DNA of 64,000 nt from the NCBI RefSeq assembly GCF_028372415.1, contig NC_092877.1, forward strand, positions 248,243,010 through 248,307,009, written 5' to 3'. Positions 46,800-57,046 of the stretch are shown piece after piece; the stretch's first letter is position 1; every line of letters begins with the position of its first letter. Source of the DNA: Notamacropus eugenii. Its lineage: Eukaryota > Chordata > Mammalia > Diprotodontia > Macropodidae. A model generated the notes under the pieces. The model worked only from the letters and a program-made list of their open reading frames with translations. It ran no database searches and was not told the origin of the DNA. Made by a program: the position numbers and the translations under genes.

Positions 46800-49700
46800 C
46801 TTCCAGTTTTAACAACTACATAGAGTGCTGCTATAAATATTTTTGTACATGTGGGACCCTTTCCAATTTTTATGACCTCTTGGGGATATAGTCCTAGTAG
46901 CGATATTACTGGGTCAAAGGGTATGCACATTTTTGTAGCCCTTTGGGCATAGTTTCAAGTTGCTCTCCAGAATGGATGGATGTGCTCACAGCTCCACCAA
47001 CAATGAATTAGTGTTCCAACTCTCCCACATCCTCTCCAGCATTTATCATTTTCTTGTTCTGTCATGTTTGCCAATCTTATAGGTGTGATGTGGTACCTCA
47101 GAGTTGTTTTGATTTGCATCTCTCTAATCAATAGTGATTTAGAGCATTTTTTCATATGATTATAGATAGCTTTAATTTCTTCCTCTGAAAATTGCCTGTT
47201 CATATCCTTTGACCATTTTTCAATTGGGGAATGACTTGTATGATCATACATATGAGTCAGTTCTCTATACATTCTAGAAATGAGGCCTTTTTCCCCGAGC
47301 TTAGCTGTAAAAATTCTTTCCCAATTTACTACATCCCTCCGGATTTTGGTTGCATTGGGTTTGGTTGTGCAAAAACTTCTCAGTTTAATGTAATCAAAAT
47401 TATCATTTTGCATTTCATAATGCTTTCTGTCTCTCCTTTAGTAAAGAATTCTTCCCTTCTCCATAAATCTATGCCTAATTTCTGCCACACTGTTATCCAG
47501 TTTTCCCAGCAATTTTCGTCAAACAATGAGTTCTTATCCCAGAAGCTGGGGTCCTTGGGTTTATCAAACAGAAGGTTGCTATATTCCTTGCCTACTGCAT
47601 CTTGAGTGCCAAGTCTATTCCACTTTTCTACCTCTCTGTTTCTTAGCCAATACCAAGTGATTTTGATAATTGCTGCTTTATAGTACAGCTTGAGGTCTGG
47701 TAGCGCTAGGCCACCTTCCCAAGCGTTTCTTTTCATTAGTCCCTTTGATATTCTGGACCTTTTGTTTTTCCAAATGAATTTTGATATTATTTTATCCAGC
47801 TCTAGAAAGTAATTGTCTGATAGTTTAATTGGTATGGCACTAAATAAGTATATTAATTTAGGTAGAATTGTCATTTTTATTATATTAGCATGGCCTACCC
47901 ATGAGCAACTGTTTTTCCACTTACTTAAATCTGACTTTATTTGTGCAAAAAGTGTCTTGTAATTGTGTTCATATAATCCCTGGGTTTGTTTTGGCAGGTA
48001 GACTCCTAAGTATTTTATACTGTCTACCCTAGCTTTAAATGGGATTTCTCTTTCTATCTCTTGCTGTTGGACTTTGTTGCTAATATATAGGAACGCAGAA
48101 GATTTGTGTGGGTTTATTTTGTAACCTGCAACTTTGCCAAAGTTGTTTATTAATTCAAGTAATTTTTTACTTGAATCTCTGGGATTCTCTAGGTAAATCA
48201 TCATATCATCTGCAAAGAGTGATAACTTAGTTTCTTCTTTGGCTATTCTTATTCCTTGAATATCTTTATCTTGTCTAATTGCTACAGCTAAAGTTTCGAG
48301 TACCATATTGAATAATAATGGTGATAATGGACAACCTTGTTTCACCCCTGATGTTATTGGGTATGCATCTAGCTTATCCCCATTGCATATAATGCTTGCT
48401 GAAGGTTTTAGATAGATACTGCTTATTATTTTATGGAAAGTTCCCTTTATTCCTACGTTCTCTAGTGTTTGTAGTAGGAATGGGTGTTGTATTTTGTCAA
48501 AAGCTTTTCCTGCATCTATTGAGATAATCATGTGGTTTTTGTTAGTTTGTGTTCATGTGATCGATAATGCTAATAGTTTTCCTAATATTGAACCAGCCCT
48601 GTAGTCCTGGTATGAATCCTACCTGATCATAATGTATTAATCTCGTGATAAGATGTTGCATTCGTTTTGCTAAAATTTTATTTAAAATTTTTGCATCTAT
48701 ATTCATTAGGGAAATTGGTCTATAATTTTCATTCTCTGTTTTGTCTCTTCCTGGATTGGGTATGAAAACCATATTTGTATCATAGAAAGAATTTGGAAGG
48801 ACTCCTTCTTCCCCAATTTTCAAAAATAGTGTATGTAGTATTGGAATTAACTGTTCTTTAAATGTTTGATAGAATTCACTTGTGAATCCATCTGGCCCTG
48901 GAGATTTTTTCCGAGGGAGTTCATTGATGGCTTGTTCAATTTCTTTTTCTGAGATGGGGTTGTTTAAGTATTCAACTTCCTCTTCTGTTAATCTGGGCAA
49001 TTTTTATTTTTTAAAATATTCATCCATCTCGTTTAGGTTATCGAATTTGTGGGCATAAAGTTGGGCAAAGTAGTTTCTAATTATTGTTTTAATTTCCTCC
49101 TCATTGGAGGTGAGTTCACCCTTTCATTTTTAATATTAGTAATTTGATTTTCTTCTTTCTTTTTTTTAAATCAGATTGACCAAAGGTTTATCAATTTTAT
49201 TAGTTTTTTCATAAAACTAGCTATTGGTGTCATTTATTAATTCAATAGTTTTCTTAATTTCAATTTTATTAATCTCTCCTTTGGTTTTCATTATTTCTAA
49301 TTTGGTATTTACTTGGGGATTTTCAATTTGTTCTTTTTCTAGCTTTTTCAACTGCAAGCCTAAGTCATTGATCTCCTCTTTCTCTATTTTATTTATGTAA
49401 GCATTCAAAGATATAAAACTTCCCCTAATAAATGCTTTTGCAGTATCCCATAAGTTTTGGTATGTTGTCTCACTATTGTCATTTTCTTGAATGAAATGGG
49501 TGATTGTTTCTATGATTTCTTCTTTAACCCAACCGTTCTTTCGAATTAGATAATTTAGTTTCCAATTGATTTTTGGTTTCTCTTTCCATGGCCTTTTATT
49601 ACATGTAATTTTTAATGCATTATGATCTGAAAAGGATGCATTGATTATCTCTACCTTTCTGCACTAGATTGTGAGATTTTTATGTCCTAGTACATGTTCA

Positions 49701-50363
49701 ATTTTTGTAAATGTTTCATGTACCGCTGAGGAAAAAGTATATTCCTTTCTATTCCCATTTAATTTTCGTCAAAGATCTATCATATCCACCTTATCCAGAG
49801 TTTTATTTACCTCCTTAACCCCTTTCTTGTTTATTTTGAGGTTGGATTTATCGAGTTCAGAGAGGGGGAGGTTCATGTTCCATACTAGTATAGTTTTGCT
49901 ATCAATTTCTCCCTTCAACACCCCCAACCTCTCCTCTAAGAATCTGGATGCTATACCACTTGGAGCATACATGTTTAGTAATGATATTGCTTCATTGTCT
50001 ATGGTGCCTTTTAGCAGGATATCGTTTCCATCCTTATCCCTTTTGATTAGATCTATTTCTGCTTTTGCTTTGTCTGAGATTAGGATTGCTACTCCTGCCT
50101 TTCTTACATGAGCTGAAGCACAATATATTCTACTCCATCCTTTGACCTTTATCCTATGTGTATCCCCCCCATTTCAAATGTGTTTCTTGTAAGCAGCATA
50201 TTGTTGGATTATGGCTTTTAATCCATTCTGCTATCCGTCTCCGTTTTATTCGAGTGCTCATTCCATTCACATTCACAGTTATGATTACAATCTGTGTATT
50301 TCCCTCCATCCTCTTTCCCACAATTTGTGCTTTTAGCTCTCCTGTCTCCCTTCCCCTCCTCAA
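46800..50363 (-). pseudogene. L1-C ORF2 (endonuclease and reverse transcriptase), broken
   Basis: The L1 replicase nicks DNA and copies the L1 RNA at the target. Endonuclease (50363 to about 49770): an Asn-Val-Asn-Gly segment and QETHL are visible; the catalytic-loop sequence GDFN is changed to Trp-Asn-Met-Asn near 49900. Reverse transcriptase: 49000-48542 has [12 protein letters not shown] and YRPISLMN; 48531-47380 has SIDAGKAFD, SGVKQGCPLSPLLFN and the FADD active site (FADDMMIYL). C-terminus (47413-46955): a CWRGCGRVGTLIHCWWSC cysteine motif. It is split by a stop at about 50154, further breaks to about 49000, and frameshifts near 48540 and 47405. The exact start codon is uncertain. Confidence 0.9.
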
Positions 50364-50364
50364 T

Positions 50365-50889
50365 AGTATTCACTTTTCTCCCCCTCCTCCTGCAGCCTTC
50401 CCCTCCTTCTTTTAGCCCCCCTCCCTTTTATTACCCTTCACTGTTATTGCTTCTTTCCTCCCTTTAAGCCACCCTCCCCTTTCTTTCCCCTTCCCCTGCT
50501 ACTACCTCTAGAGCTAGTTAGGATTATCTACTTACGATTATTGTTCTCTCCTTTGAACAAATCAGATGAGAGTACCTCTCATACTATGCTTATCTCCCTC
50601 CCCTCCTTCCCTCTACTATAGTTTTGTACTTCTTCCTCTGATATAATTTGCCATTTTCTGCTTCCCCCTTTGCACACCTCCTATTATACTCCCTTCTCAT
50701 ACTTAAATCATATTTTTGACATGACATCATTCACTTTATACCCGTTCCCTCTACATATATCCCTTTTATTATAATAGCTGCACAGTTCTCAAGATTAACA
50801 GGTATCATCTTCCCTTATAGGGAGGTAAATAGTTTGCCCTAATTGAGTAGCAAGTTTTTGTTTTTGTTTTTTCCCCTCTGTTTACCTTT
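50365..50889 (-). other. L1-C inter-ORF region
   Basis: About 525 bp, C/T-rich on the plus strand and purine-rich on the minus strand, with no frame of note. Related purine-rich sequence follows ORF1 in L1-1 and in the HAL1-like elements. It is unusually long for the inter-ORF spacer of a mammalian L1. Confidence 0.6.
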
Positions 50890-52030
50890 TTATGATTCTC
50901 TGGAGACCTGCATTTGAAGATCAAATTGTCTATTAAGTTCTGGTGTTTTGGTCAGGAAGTTCTGGAAATCCCTTCTTTCGTTGAATGACTTTCTCCTTGC
51001 CTGAAATGTTATGCTGAACTTTGCTGGGTAGTTGATCCTTGGTTGAAGTCCCAACTCCTTTGCCTTATGGAATAATAGGTTCCAATTCTTTCGATCTTTA
51101 AATGTAGAAGCTGCAAGGTCCTGTGTGATCCTGAGTGTGTGTCCTTGATATTTGAATTGTTTCTTTCTGGCTGCTTGTAGTATTTTCTCCTTCACTTGAT
51201 AGCTCTGGAATTTGGCAACTATATTTCTTGGGGTTGTGAGTTTGGGATCCCTTTTGGGAGGGGAACGGTGGATTCTTTCAATGACTGTTTTGCCCTCTGA
51301 GTCTCATACTTCTTGGGCAGTTTTCCTTGATGATTTCCTGGAAGATATTGTCCGGACTCTTTTCTTCATCATGGGTTTCTGGCAGGCCAATAATTCTTAA
51401 ATTTTCTCTCCTGGATCTATTTTCCAGGTCAGTTGTTTTTCCAATGAGATATTTTACATATTCTTCTATCTTTTCATTCTTTAGATTTTGTTTGACTGAT
51501 TCTTGTTGCCTCTTTGAATCATTAATTTCTACTTGCCCAATTCTAATCTTCATCGTATTGTTTTCTTCAGTTAGCTTTTGCATCTCCTTTTCCATCTGAC
51601 CAATTTTTCCCTTTAAGGAGCTATTTTCTCCATTTAATTTTTGTACTTCTTTTTCCATTCGACCACTTTTCCCAGTTAGGTTTTGGGTGTCCTTTTCCGT
51701 TTGATTAACTCTTCCTTTTATGGAATTATTCTCTCCAGTTAATTTTTGTACTTCCTTTTCCATTTGTTCAATTTTCCTTTTCAGAGTGATGTTCGCATCA
51801 GTGAATTCTTTTTTTATAATTTTAAAATCATTGTCCAGTTTTTCTTTTATATCCTTCTTCAGATGTTCTAGGTAATCTAGTTGTGCTTGCAAGAAATTCC
51901 TAGTCCCATCTGAGGTTTCAGATGGAGGTACAGTCTCAGCTCTGACCTCTTTGGTGTTTGTGTTTTGGTCCTTATCCCCATAGAAAAATTCTATGGTTTT
52001 TTCACTTTTCGTCTGCTTTTTCTGATTCAT
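50890..52030 (-). pseudogene. L1-C ORF1 (RNA-binding chaperone), one break
   Basis: Start ATG at 52030 (MNQKKQTKSEK...). The first frame is 250 codons to 51278. Residues 1-80: basic, polar N-terminus and coiled-coil start. Residues 90-166: tandem 21-residue coiled-coil units. Residues 208-219: RRENLRIIGLPE at the start of the RRM. The frame then breaks near 51300-51315 (net +1 base, and a TGA in the continuing frame). The rest (to 50890) carries the basic CTD with KYQGHTLRITQDLAAS and YPAKFSITF. ORF1p forms trimers that coat L1 RNA. This copy cannot make it full length. Confidence 0.9.
51533..51763 (-). repeat. Tandem coiled-coil repeats in L1-C ORF1
   Basis: Residues 90-166 of ORF1 consist of four consecutive units beginning Met/Thr-Glu-Lys: three of 21 residues (three heptads) and one of 14 (two heptads, residues 111-124). 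Consensus start: MEKEVQKLTGENN. The DNA repeats with 63 bp periodicity. Confidence 0.8.
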
Positions 52031-52966
52031 GATGTTGGCTGAGTTTTGTAGCTTCTGGTTCTTTCAGTCAGAAGGTACAGACCTTTGTGTTGAGCTGATG
52101 TGTGTCGAGGCTAAAAGCAGGCTTTTTTTTTTTGTTTGTTTCCCACATCTACCCTGGAGTTAGCTTGTTAGGTGTGTGGGAGGGGTGGTCTGGTCTCAGG
52201 AGATCTCCTCAGCTGACCTGAGGCAAAGGCAAGGTCAGGGGATTGTGATCTCAGCTTTCCTATTGTCTTCCCTTTTCCCCTGGAGGGCTGGGGCATGCCT
52301 AGAATCTAATGCGTGTTCCTGCCCCTCCTGGGGCTTGTCTCCCGACTCTGAGGCTTCCCTGGGTCTTCTGTCCTTCCAGATCGCCTCTGCCACAGTAGGA
52401 AGAATCCCCCTTTGCTATTTTTCTAGCCTCTGGTGTTATGAGACTCTTTGACCCCTTCTGCTGTTCCCGCTGATCCAGCATTTATCTGGGGAAGAATTTC
52501 CCGGTTCTTTCACGGTCATCAGGGGGGAGGAGACAGCATTTACTGATCACTCCGCTATCCTACCTCCCGGAAGTTCCAGTAGGTGACTTACCGAAGTTTA
52601 GTCTTCAGGCTGAAGATTTCAAGGGCTGCTGTGCTGATATCTGGCGCTCAGCGGCTCTCACTGGCTTGGTTTGGCTTATCTCCTGCTCCACTGGCTTCGC
52701 CTGCCACTCTGGGGCTTCTCAGGTCCCTTCCACCCTGCTGTGCTGACCACGCTGCGCTGTGTGCTGCGGGCTTACCCCTGCGGAACAGATCCTTCCCGTG
52801 GACCTTCCAGTCCAGCCTGGGCTCCGAATCTGTCAAAGTCTGTCACCCACTGAATTCTACACCTCCAAAGTCTGGTCAGATTCTCCTTTCAGAGATATCC
52901 TGAGGAGTTTGTCCAGGAGCTTAGGTGAGTCGTTGCTTTCACTCGGCCATCTTGGCCCCGCCCCCC
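52031..52966 (-). promoter_or_regulatory. L1-C 5' UTR/promoter with YY1-type site
   Basis: About 935 bp, clearly richer in GC and CpG than the rest of the window. The transcript start region reads GGGGGCGGGGCCAAGATGGC on the minus strand. The core CAAGATGGC (complement of 52946-52954) is the YY1 site that positions transcription start in human L1. Here that role is inferred. A related but mutated copy lies about 400 bp further in (near 52550). Reverse-strand frames such as 52648-52836 are not genes. Confidence 0.75.
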
Positions 52967-53170
52967 CTATTTTTTTCATTCTTTAGATTTTGCATGATTT
53001 TTGATTCCTAATAGAGTCATTATTTTCTGCTTGCCCTGATCTAATTTTTAATTATTTCCTTCAAATACTTTTTGTACCTCCTTTCCCATTTGACCTTTTT
53101 TCTTTTAAGGGATTAGTTTCTCCATTTAAGTTATGTGCCTCCATAATGTTTTGACCAATTTTACTTTTTT
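52967..53170 (-). mobile_element. L1-A segment 3: part of ORF1 coiled coil
   Basis: About 200 bp of L1-A ORF1 between L1-C and the tubulin retrocopy. Its first 15 bases are the right target-site duplication of L1-C; its last 15 (53156-53170) are the left duplication of the tubulin insertion. Confidence 0.8.
53156..53170 (+). repeat. Target-site duplication of tubulin retrocopy, left copy
   Basis: CAATTTTACTTTTTT; the right copy CAATTTTACTTTTT is at 55737-55750. The host L1-A ORF1 reads through if the insert is removed. Confidence 0.75.
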
Positions 53171-54164
53171 ATCCTCATTTCCTGCTTATTTTGGTGTTTG
53201 GGAGCGTCGTCTTTTCAATATGGAAGAAAGCAGCAAGTTCAACACAAAACAGAAACCTAGGAAGTGGGAGGGGGAAGATCCCAAGATAAAAATTGCAGAA
53301 TTGGAAAGGATGAAAGAAAATGAAGGAAACATTTGATGCTGGGAAGGGAAGTGTCCTGTTGCACCTTCTCCCTTCTTCAGGATGGAATTGACTTTTGGGG
53401 GAAGTGGAAGAAAATTGAAATCTTCCCCAAATGAGGGAGTTTTGACAGTTTAAGCTATTCTCACTTCTCAGACTGGGAAGGGTGAGTGGGTCCCAAAATG
53501 AGGGGAGGAAAAACAGCTGAGGGGGGAAGCCCATCTTGCAGAGTGAGGTTCAGAACCCTCCAAAGAAAAGTGAACACTTGGGAGAGAAATCAAACCTGGG
53601 GGTCGAAAATAATACTGTCAACACTTCCCTCAGAACTGGGGTAGAGAGAGAGAGATAAAGGGAAGGAGCACCTGGAGATATGACAAGTTGGGGAGTATCT
53701 GGAAATGGTAGTTACACTAGAAAGCCTGGCTCCCCCAACAGACCTTTATGGAATGGAACACTCCATTTCCTCCCTTCCTCTTAAACATCCAACAAGACAA
53801 CTCTCTCCACTAGGAATATGACATTTTGGTCCCCTTCTTCATCGATGGAAGCCAAAGAGTCCTGGACCTTTCCTCTTGGTCACCATTTTAAGTTCAAGGG
53901 CAATTAGTTGGCACAAAGGCCCTTAAATTGAGGCTCTGAGTTGGAGATATTCTGTTTCTTGGAGATAAATCTGGGAGTGGGGAGGAAAGAGTATGTCACT
54001 GAGGTGACAGGTCATAAGGAAGGAAAAACAGGGCAGAGAGCTCAGCACCCACAAAGGAGAGAAAAATAGGATGGAGGCAAAAAAATGCAAACCTTAGAGG
54101 AAAAGAGTGATGGGGAAAGAATGTTGAGAGACATGAGAAGACTTGAGGTGGCAGGATATCTCCC

Positions 54165-55499
54165 TTAGGTCTCCTCCTCTATCTCCTCACTGAAATTCTT
54201 GTCCTCTTCAGCAGTGGCATCCTAGTACTGTTGGTACTCAGAAACAAGATCATTCATGTTTCTCTCAGCCTCGGTGAACTCCATCTTGTCCATCCCTTCC
54301 CCTGCGTATGAGTAGAGGAAGGCCTTTCAGCAGAACATGGCAATGAACTGCTTTGAGATGCACTTGAAGAGCTCCTGGATGGAAATGCTGTTGCCAATAA
54401 AAGTGACAGCCAACTTGAGCCTATGGGGTGGGATATCACAGACAGCAGTCTTGACATTGTTGGGGATCCACTCAGTGAAATAGCTACTATTTTTGTTTTG
54501 CACATTGAGCATTTGTTTGGCCACCTCTTTCATGGTCATCTGACCACGGAAAACAGCAGCAATGGTGAGATATCGCCCATGGCGAGGGTCGCATGCTGCC
54601 ATCATGTTCTTGGCATCAAAGACTTGCTGGGTGAGCTCAGGCACAGTTAGGGCATGGTACTGCTGGCTCCCATGACTGGTGAGGTGGGCAAAGCCAGGCA
54701 TAAAGAAGTGGAGTCGAGGGAAAGGGACGATGTTTACAGCCAACTTGCGGAGGTCAGCATTGAGCTGACCAGGAAAACGAAGGCATCTAGTGATACCATC
54801 CATGGTAGCAGAGACTAGATGGTTAAGGTCACAATAGGTTGGCGTGGTCAACTTTAGGGTTAAGAAGTAGATATCATAAAGTGCTTCATTATCAATGCAG
54901 TAAGTTTCATCTGTGTTTTCTACTAACTGGTGGACAGGGAGGGTGGAATCTTAGGGCTCAACCACAGTATCTGAAACTTTGGGTGATGGAACCACATTAA
55001 AGTTATTCATGATTGGGTAAGGGTACTCTTCTCGGATCTTCCTGATGAGGAGGGGTGCCCATCCCTGAGCCTGTGCCTCCACAAAGTGAGTGGATCAGCT
55101 GGAAGCCTTGCAGGCAATCACATCTCTCTGCCTCCTTTCGTACCACTTCCAAGACTGAATCCACTATCTCTGGCCTCTTGGTATAGTGGCCTTTGGCCTA
55201 ATTGTTTTCTGTCCCGGATTGGCCAAAAGAAACGTTGTCTGGCCTGAATATCTGGCCAAAAGGTCCAGAACGAGCAGAGTCCATGGTTCCAGGCTCAAGA
55301 TCAATCAGTATGGCCCGGGAACATATTTGCCACTGGTGGCCTCATTGTAGTAGGTAGAGGTTCAGTCCAACTTCAGGTCACTGTCCCTATGGTAAGTGCT
55401 TTTGGGATTGATGCCATGTCCATCACTGATCACCTCCCAGAACTTTGCACCTCTCTGATTGCCACACTGGCCATCCTGAATAGGTATGATCTCCCTCAT
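54165..55499 (-). pseudogene. TUBB: Beta-tubulin processed pseudogene
   Basis: Beta-tubulin pairs with alpha-tubulin to build microtubules. The region from ATG (complement of 55497-55499) to stop (54165-54167) is 1335 bp, equal to 444 codons plus stop, the length of TUBB. The best open piece is 54327-54851. Landmarks: an N-terminal MREI; a tubulin GTP-binding glycine motif with its first Gly changed to Cys, then GTGSGMGT (about 55080); [26 protein letters not shown]; and an acidic tail ending EEIEEET. Defects: a one-base loss near 55318 and a one-base gain near 55053, plus five nonsense changes (about 55355, 55200, 54950, 54325 and 54212). No introns. The tail resembles class I TUBB, but the isotype is uncertain. 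Confidence 0.92.
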
Positions 55500-55554
55500 G
55501 GTTAGAATTTACTTTTGCTTTGTCTCAAGTTATGTGAAGGGAGGAGAGAATGAT

Positions 55555-55580
55555 GTATAAATACATATACATATACATAT

Positions 55581-55642
<62 letters not shown>
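55555..55642. repeat. Microsatellite (TACA)n/(CA)n
   Basis: TACATA units then about 28 CA units. It lies within the tubulin retrocopy insertion, upstream of the former start codon. Confidence 0.95.
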
Positions 55643-55644
<2 letters not shown>

Positions 55645-55736
55645 TCTCCTTTCTGCTGAACAATCCCTTTTTCAATAGAAGGTTCCCTGAAAGGTTGGAG
55701 CTGCCAGTTCAGAACACAGTTACACAAGCGTTCTCT

Positions 55737-57046
55737 CAATTTTACTTTTTAAAGTGCTGATTGTATTTTTAAAATCCTCGATCTTTTCTTCTGTCTCTCT
55801 AATTTGGTTTTTGTAGCACTTCTCAAGTTCTCAAGAATGCTCTTTGAGTTTGAGACCAGTTTATATTACCTTTCGAGGTTTCAGATGTGGGTATAGTGTC
55901 AATGCTGTCTACTTCTGAATTCATATTTTGATCTTCCCAATCTCCTCAATAAAATTCTATGGTCTGGTTTTTTTCTAATATGCGTCTTGCTCATGATGAT
56001 TGGCTTTATCCTGGCTGTTAAGGTGAGTCTCTTCTGGGGAACATGATAATCTGTCCCACATTTTTTATGTTGGGACCCAGGGGCTTGGTTACCAACTTTG
56101 TGTATTGTGGCCTCTGATTCTTTGAATTAGAAATTATATAATGCAGCATCCTATCTGGTGCTGAACTGGCCAATGTGTGCCAAGGCCAAGGCTAAGTGAA
56201 GTATATCTGAGTTTCCCTGGGCTTCTCCTGAAGCTGGCAGCGTCTTTGTCTACCCCTAGGGCTGTGCCAGAGCACAGACAGGCTGATTGGCTGAAGAATC
56301 TGGTTTGTGCTCATATTTGCCCAATTTCCCTTGCTGTGATAAGACCAGCATGGCATCCTGGTGCTTGTGTTTACTCTATCCCCTTGGGGCTCAGAATCTG
56401 CTCAGGCGGGACTTGCTTGGATGCCTCTGGTCCTGCAATGGTGCCCTTCAACCACAGCAAGAGGGACCTTTCCCATCAATCTCCCTATTCTCTTGAGCTA
56501 AAAGACTACTCTTCAGCTGATCCTACTATTCCAGTATTTTCTTGGTACAAAATTATCTGAGTTTTTCGAGGTCAACAAGGGTAGGGTGGAAGCACTTACA
56601 ACTTACTCCACTATCTTGACTGACAGAAGTTGAAGAAGATGACTTTTAAATATTTAGTTTTTGGACTGAGAGCCAAGGAGAAGCTGCTACTATTGCGTGG
56701 ACCCTGCACTTCTCTCTCTTCTAGCTTGGCCAGACTCCCGTGTTGTTTTGAGAGATTTGGGAATCAGCACTGCTGAAGATGATTCAGTCTGCCCTTGACA
56801 ATTCCAAATCTGCTATGGTCCAGTCTGTGTTGGTGCAGCCTGTGCAGTCTACACTGCCCCCGCCCGGTGTAGCACATGATTCCTGCCCAATGTTTCCACC
56901 TGTCCTGGGCTGGAAATCTGCCACACTCTGTCTCCTACTGGATTCTGCCATTCTAAAATTTGTTGAGATTCACTTTTTAGAGTGAAAGAATTTGTGGAAG
57001 AGCTCAAATGAATTCTTGCTTTCACTCTGCCATGTTGGTTCTATCT
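55737..57046 (-). mobile_element. L1-A segment 4: ORF1 N-terminus and 5' UTR
   Basis: Resumes L1-A after the tubulin retrocopy: ORF1 N-terminal region to about 55995, then a 5' UTR ending near 57046 with a decayed start (complement of 'gccatgttggttctat', from CCAAGATGGC-type). The summed L1-A pieces (about 5.98 kb) equal the matching part of L1-C (about 5.89 kb), which supports the reconstruction. Confidence 0.85.

Larger units (their letters stand above)
46199..52966 (-). mobile_element. L1-C: full-length L1, best preserved in the window
   Basis: About 6.77 kb, minus strand, flanked by a 14-15 bp target-site duplication in L1-A ORF1. From the 5' end: 5' UTR 52966-52031, ORF1 about 52030-50890, inter-ORF about 50890-50365, ORF2 about 50363-46800, 3' UTR, and an A-rich tail (complement of about 46199-46236). 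Its 3' end differs from L1-1 (it ends GGCAGTGATTGTTAAACATT plus A tail). Both ORFs are broken by a few indels and stops, so it should be inactive. It is the youngest L1 in the stack by degree of decay. Confidence 0.93.
53171..55736 (-). mobile_element. Processed retrocopy insertion (beta-tubulin mRNA)
   Basis: A 2.57 kb insert in L1-A ORF1, minus strand. It contains an intronless beta-tubulin reading frame (54165-55499), about 990 bp of 3' UTR-like sequence to the left, and about 235 bp to the right that includes a (CA)n microsatellite. The target-site duplication fits L1-driven mRNA retrotransposition. The A tail has shrunk to a short T run on the plus strand. Whether all 235 bp on the right is 5' UTR is uncertain. 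Confidence 0.8.

Noticed and set aside
47231..47605. 124-codon plus-strand frame
   Set aside because: Antisense shadow of L1-C ORF2.
49671..50111. 146-codon plus-strand frame with Ser-rich composition
   Set aside because: Antisense shadow of the L1-C endonuclease.
52583..52986. Overlapping GC-rich frames on both strands near a CpG-rich block, gene-promoter-like
   Set aside because: This is the L1-C 5' UTR; the CpG content comes from the L1 promoter, not a host CpG island.
54254..54505. 83-codon minus-strand Ser-rich frame
   Set aside because: Alternative frame over the tubulin pseudogene.
56177..56560. 127-codon plus-strand frame resembling a small secreted protein
   Set aside because: Antisense of the L1-A 5' UTR; related frames occur at the same place in other L1 copies.
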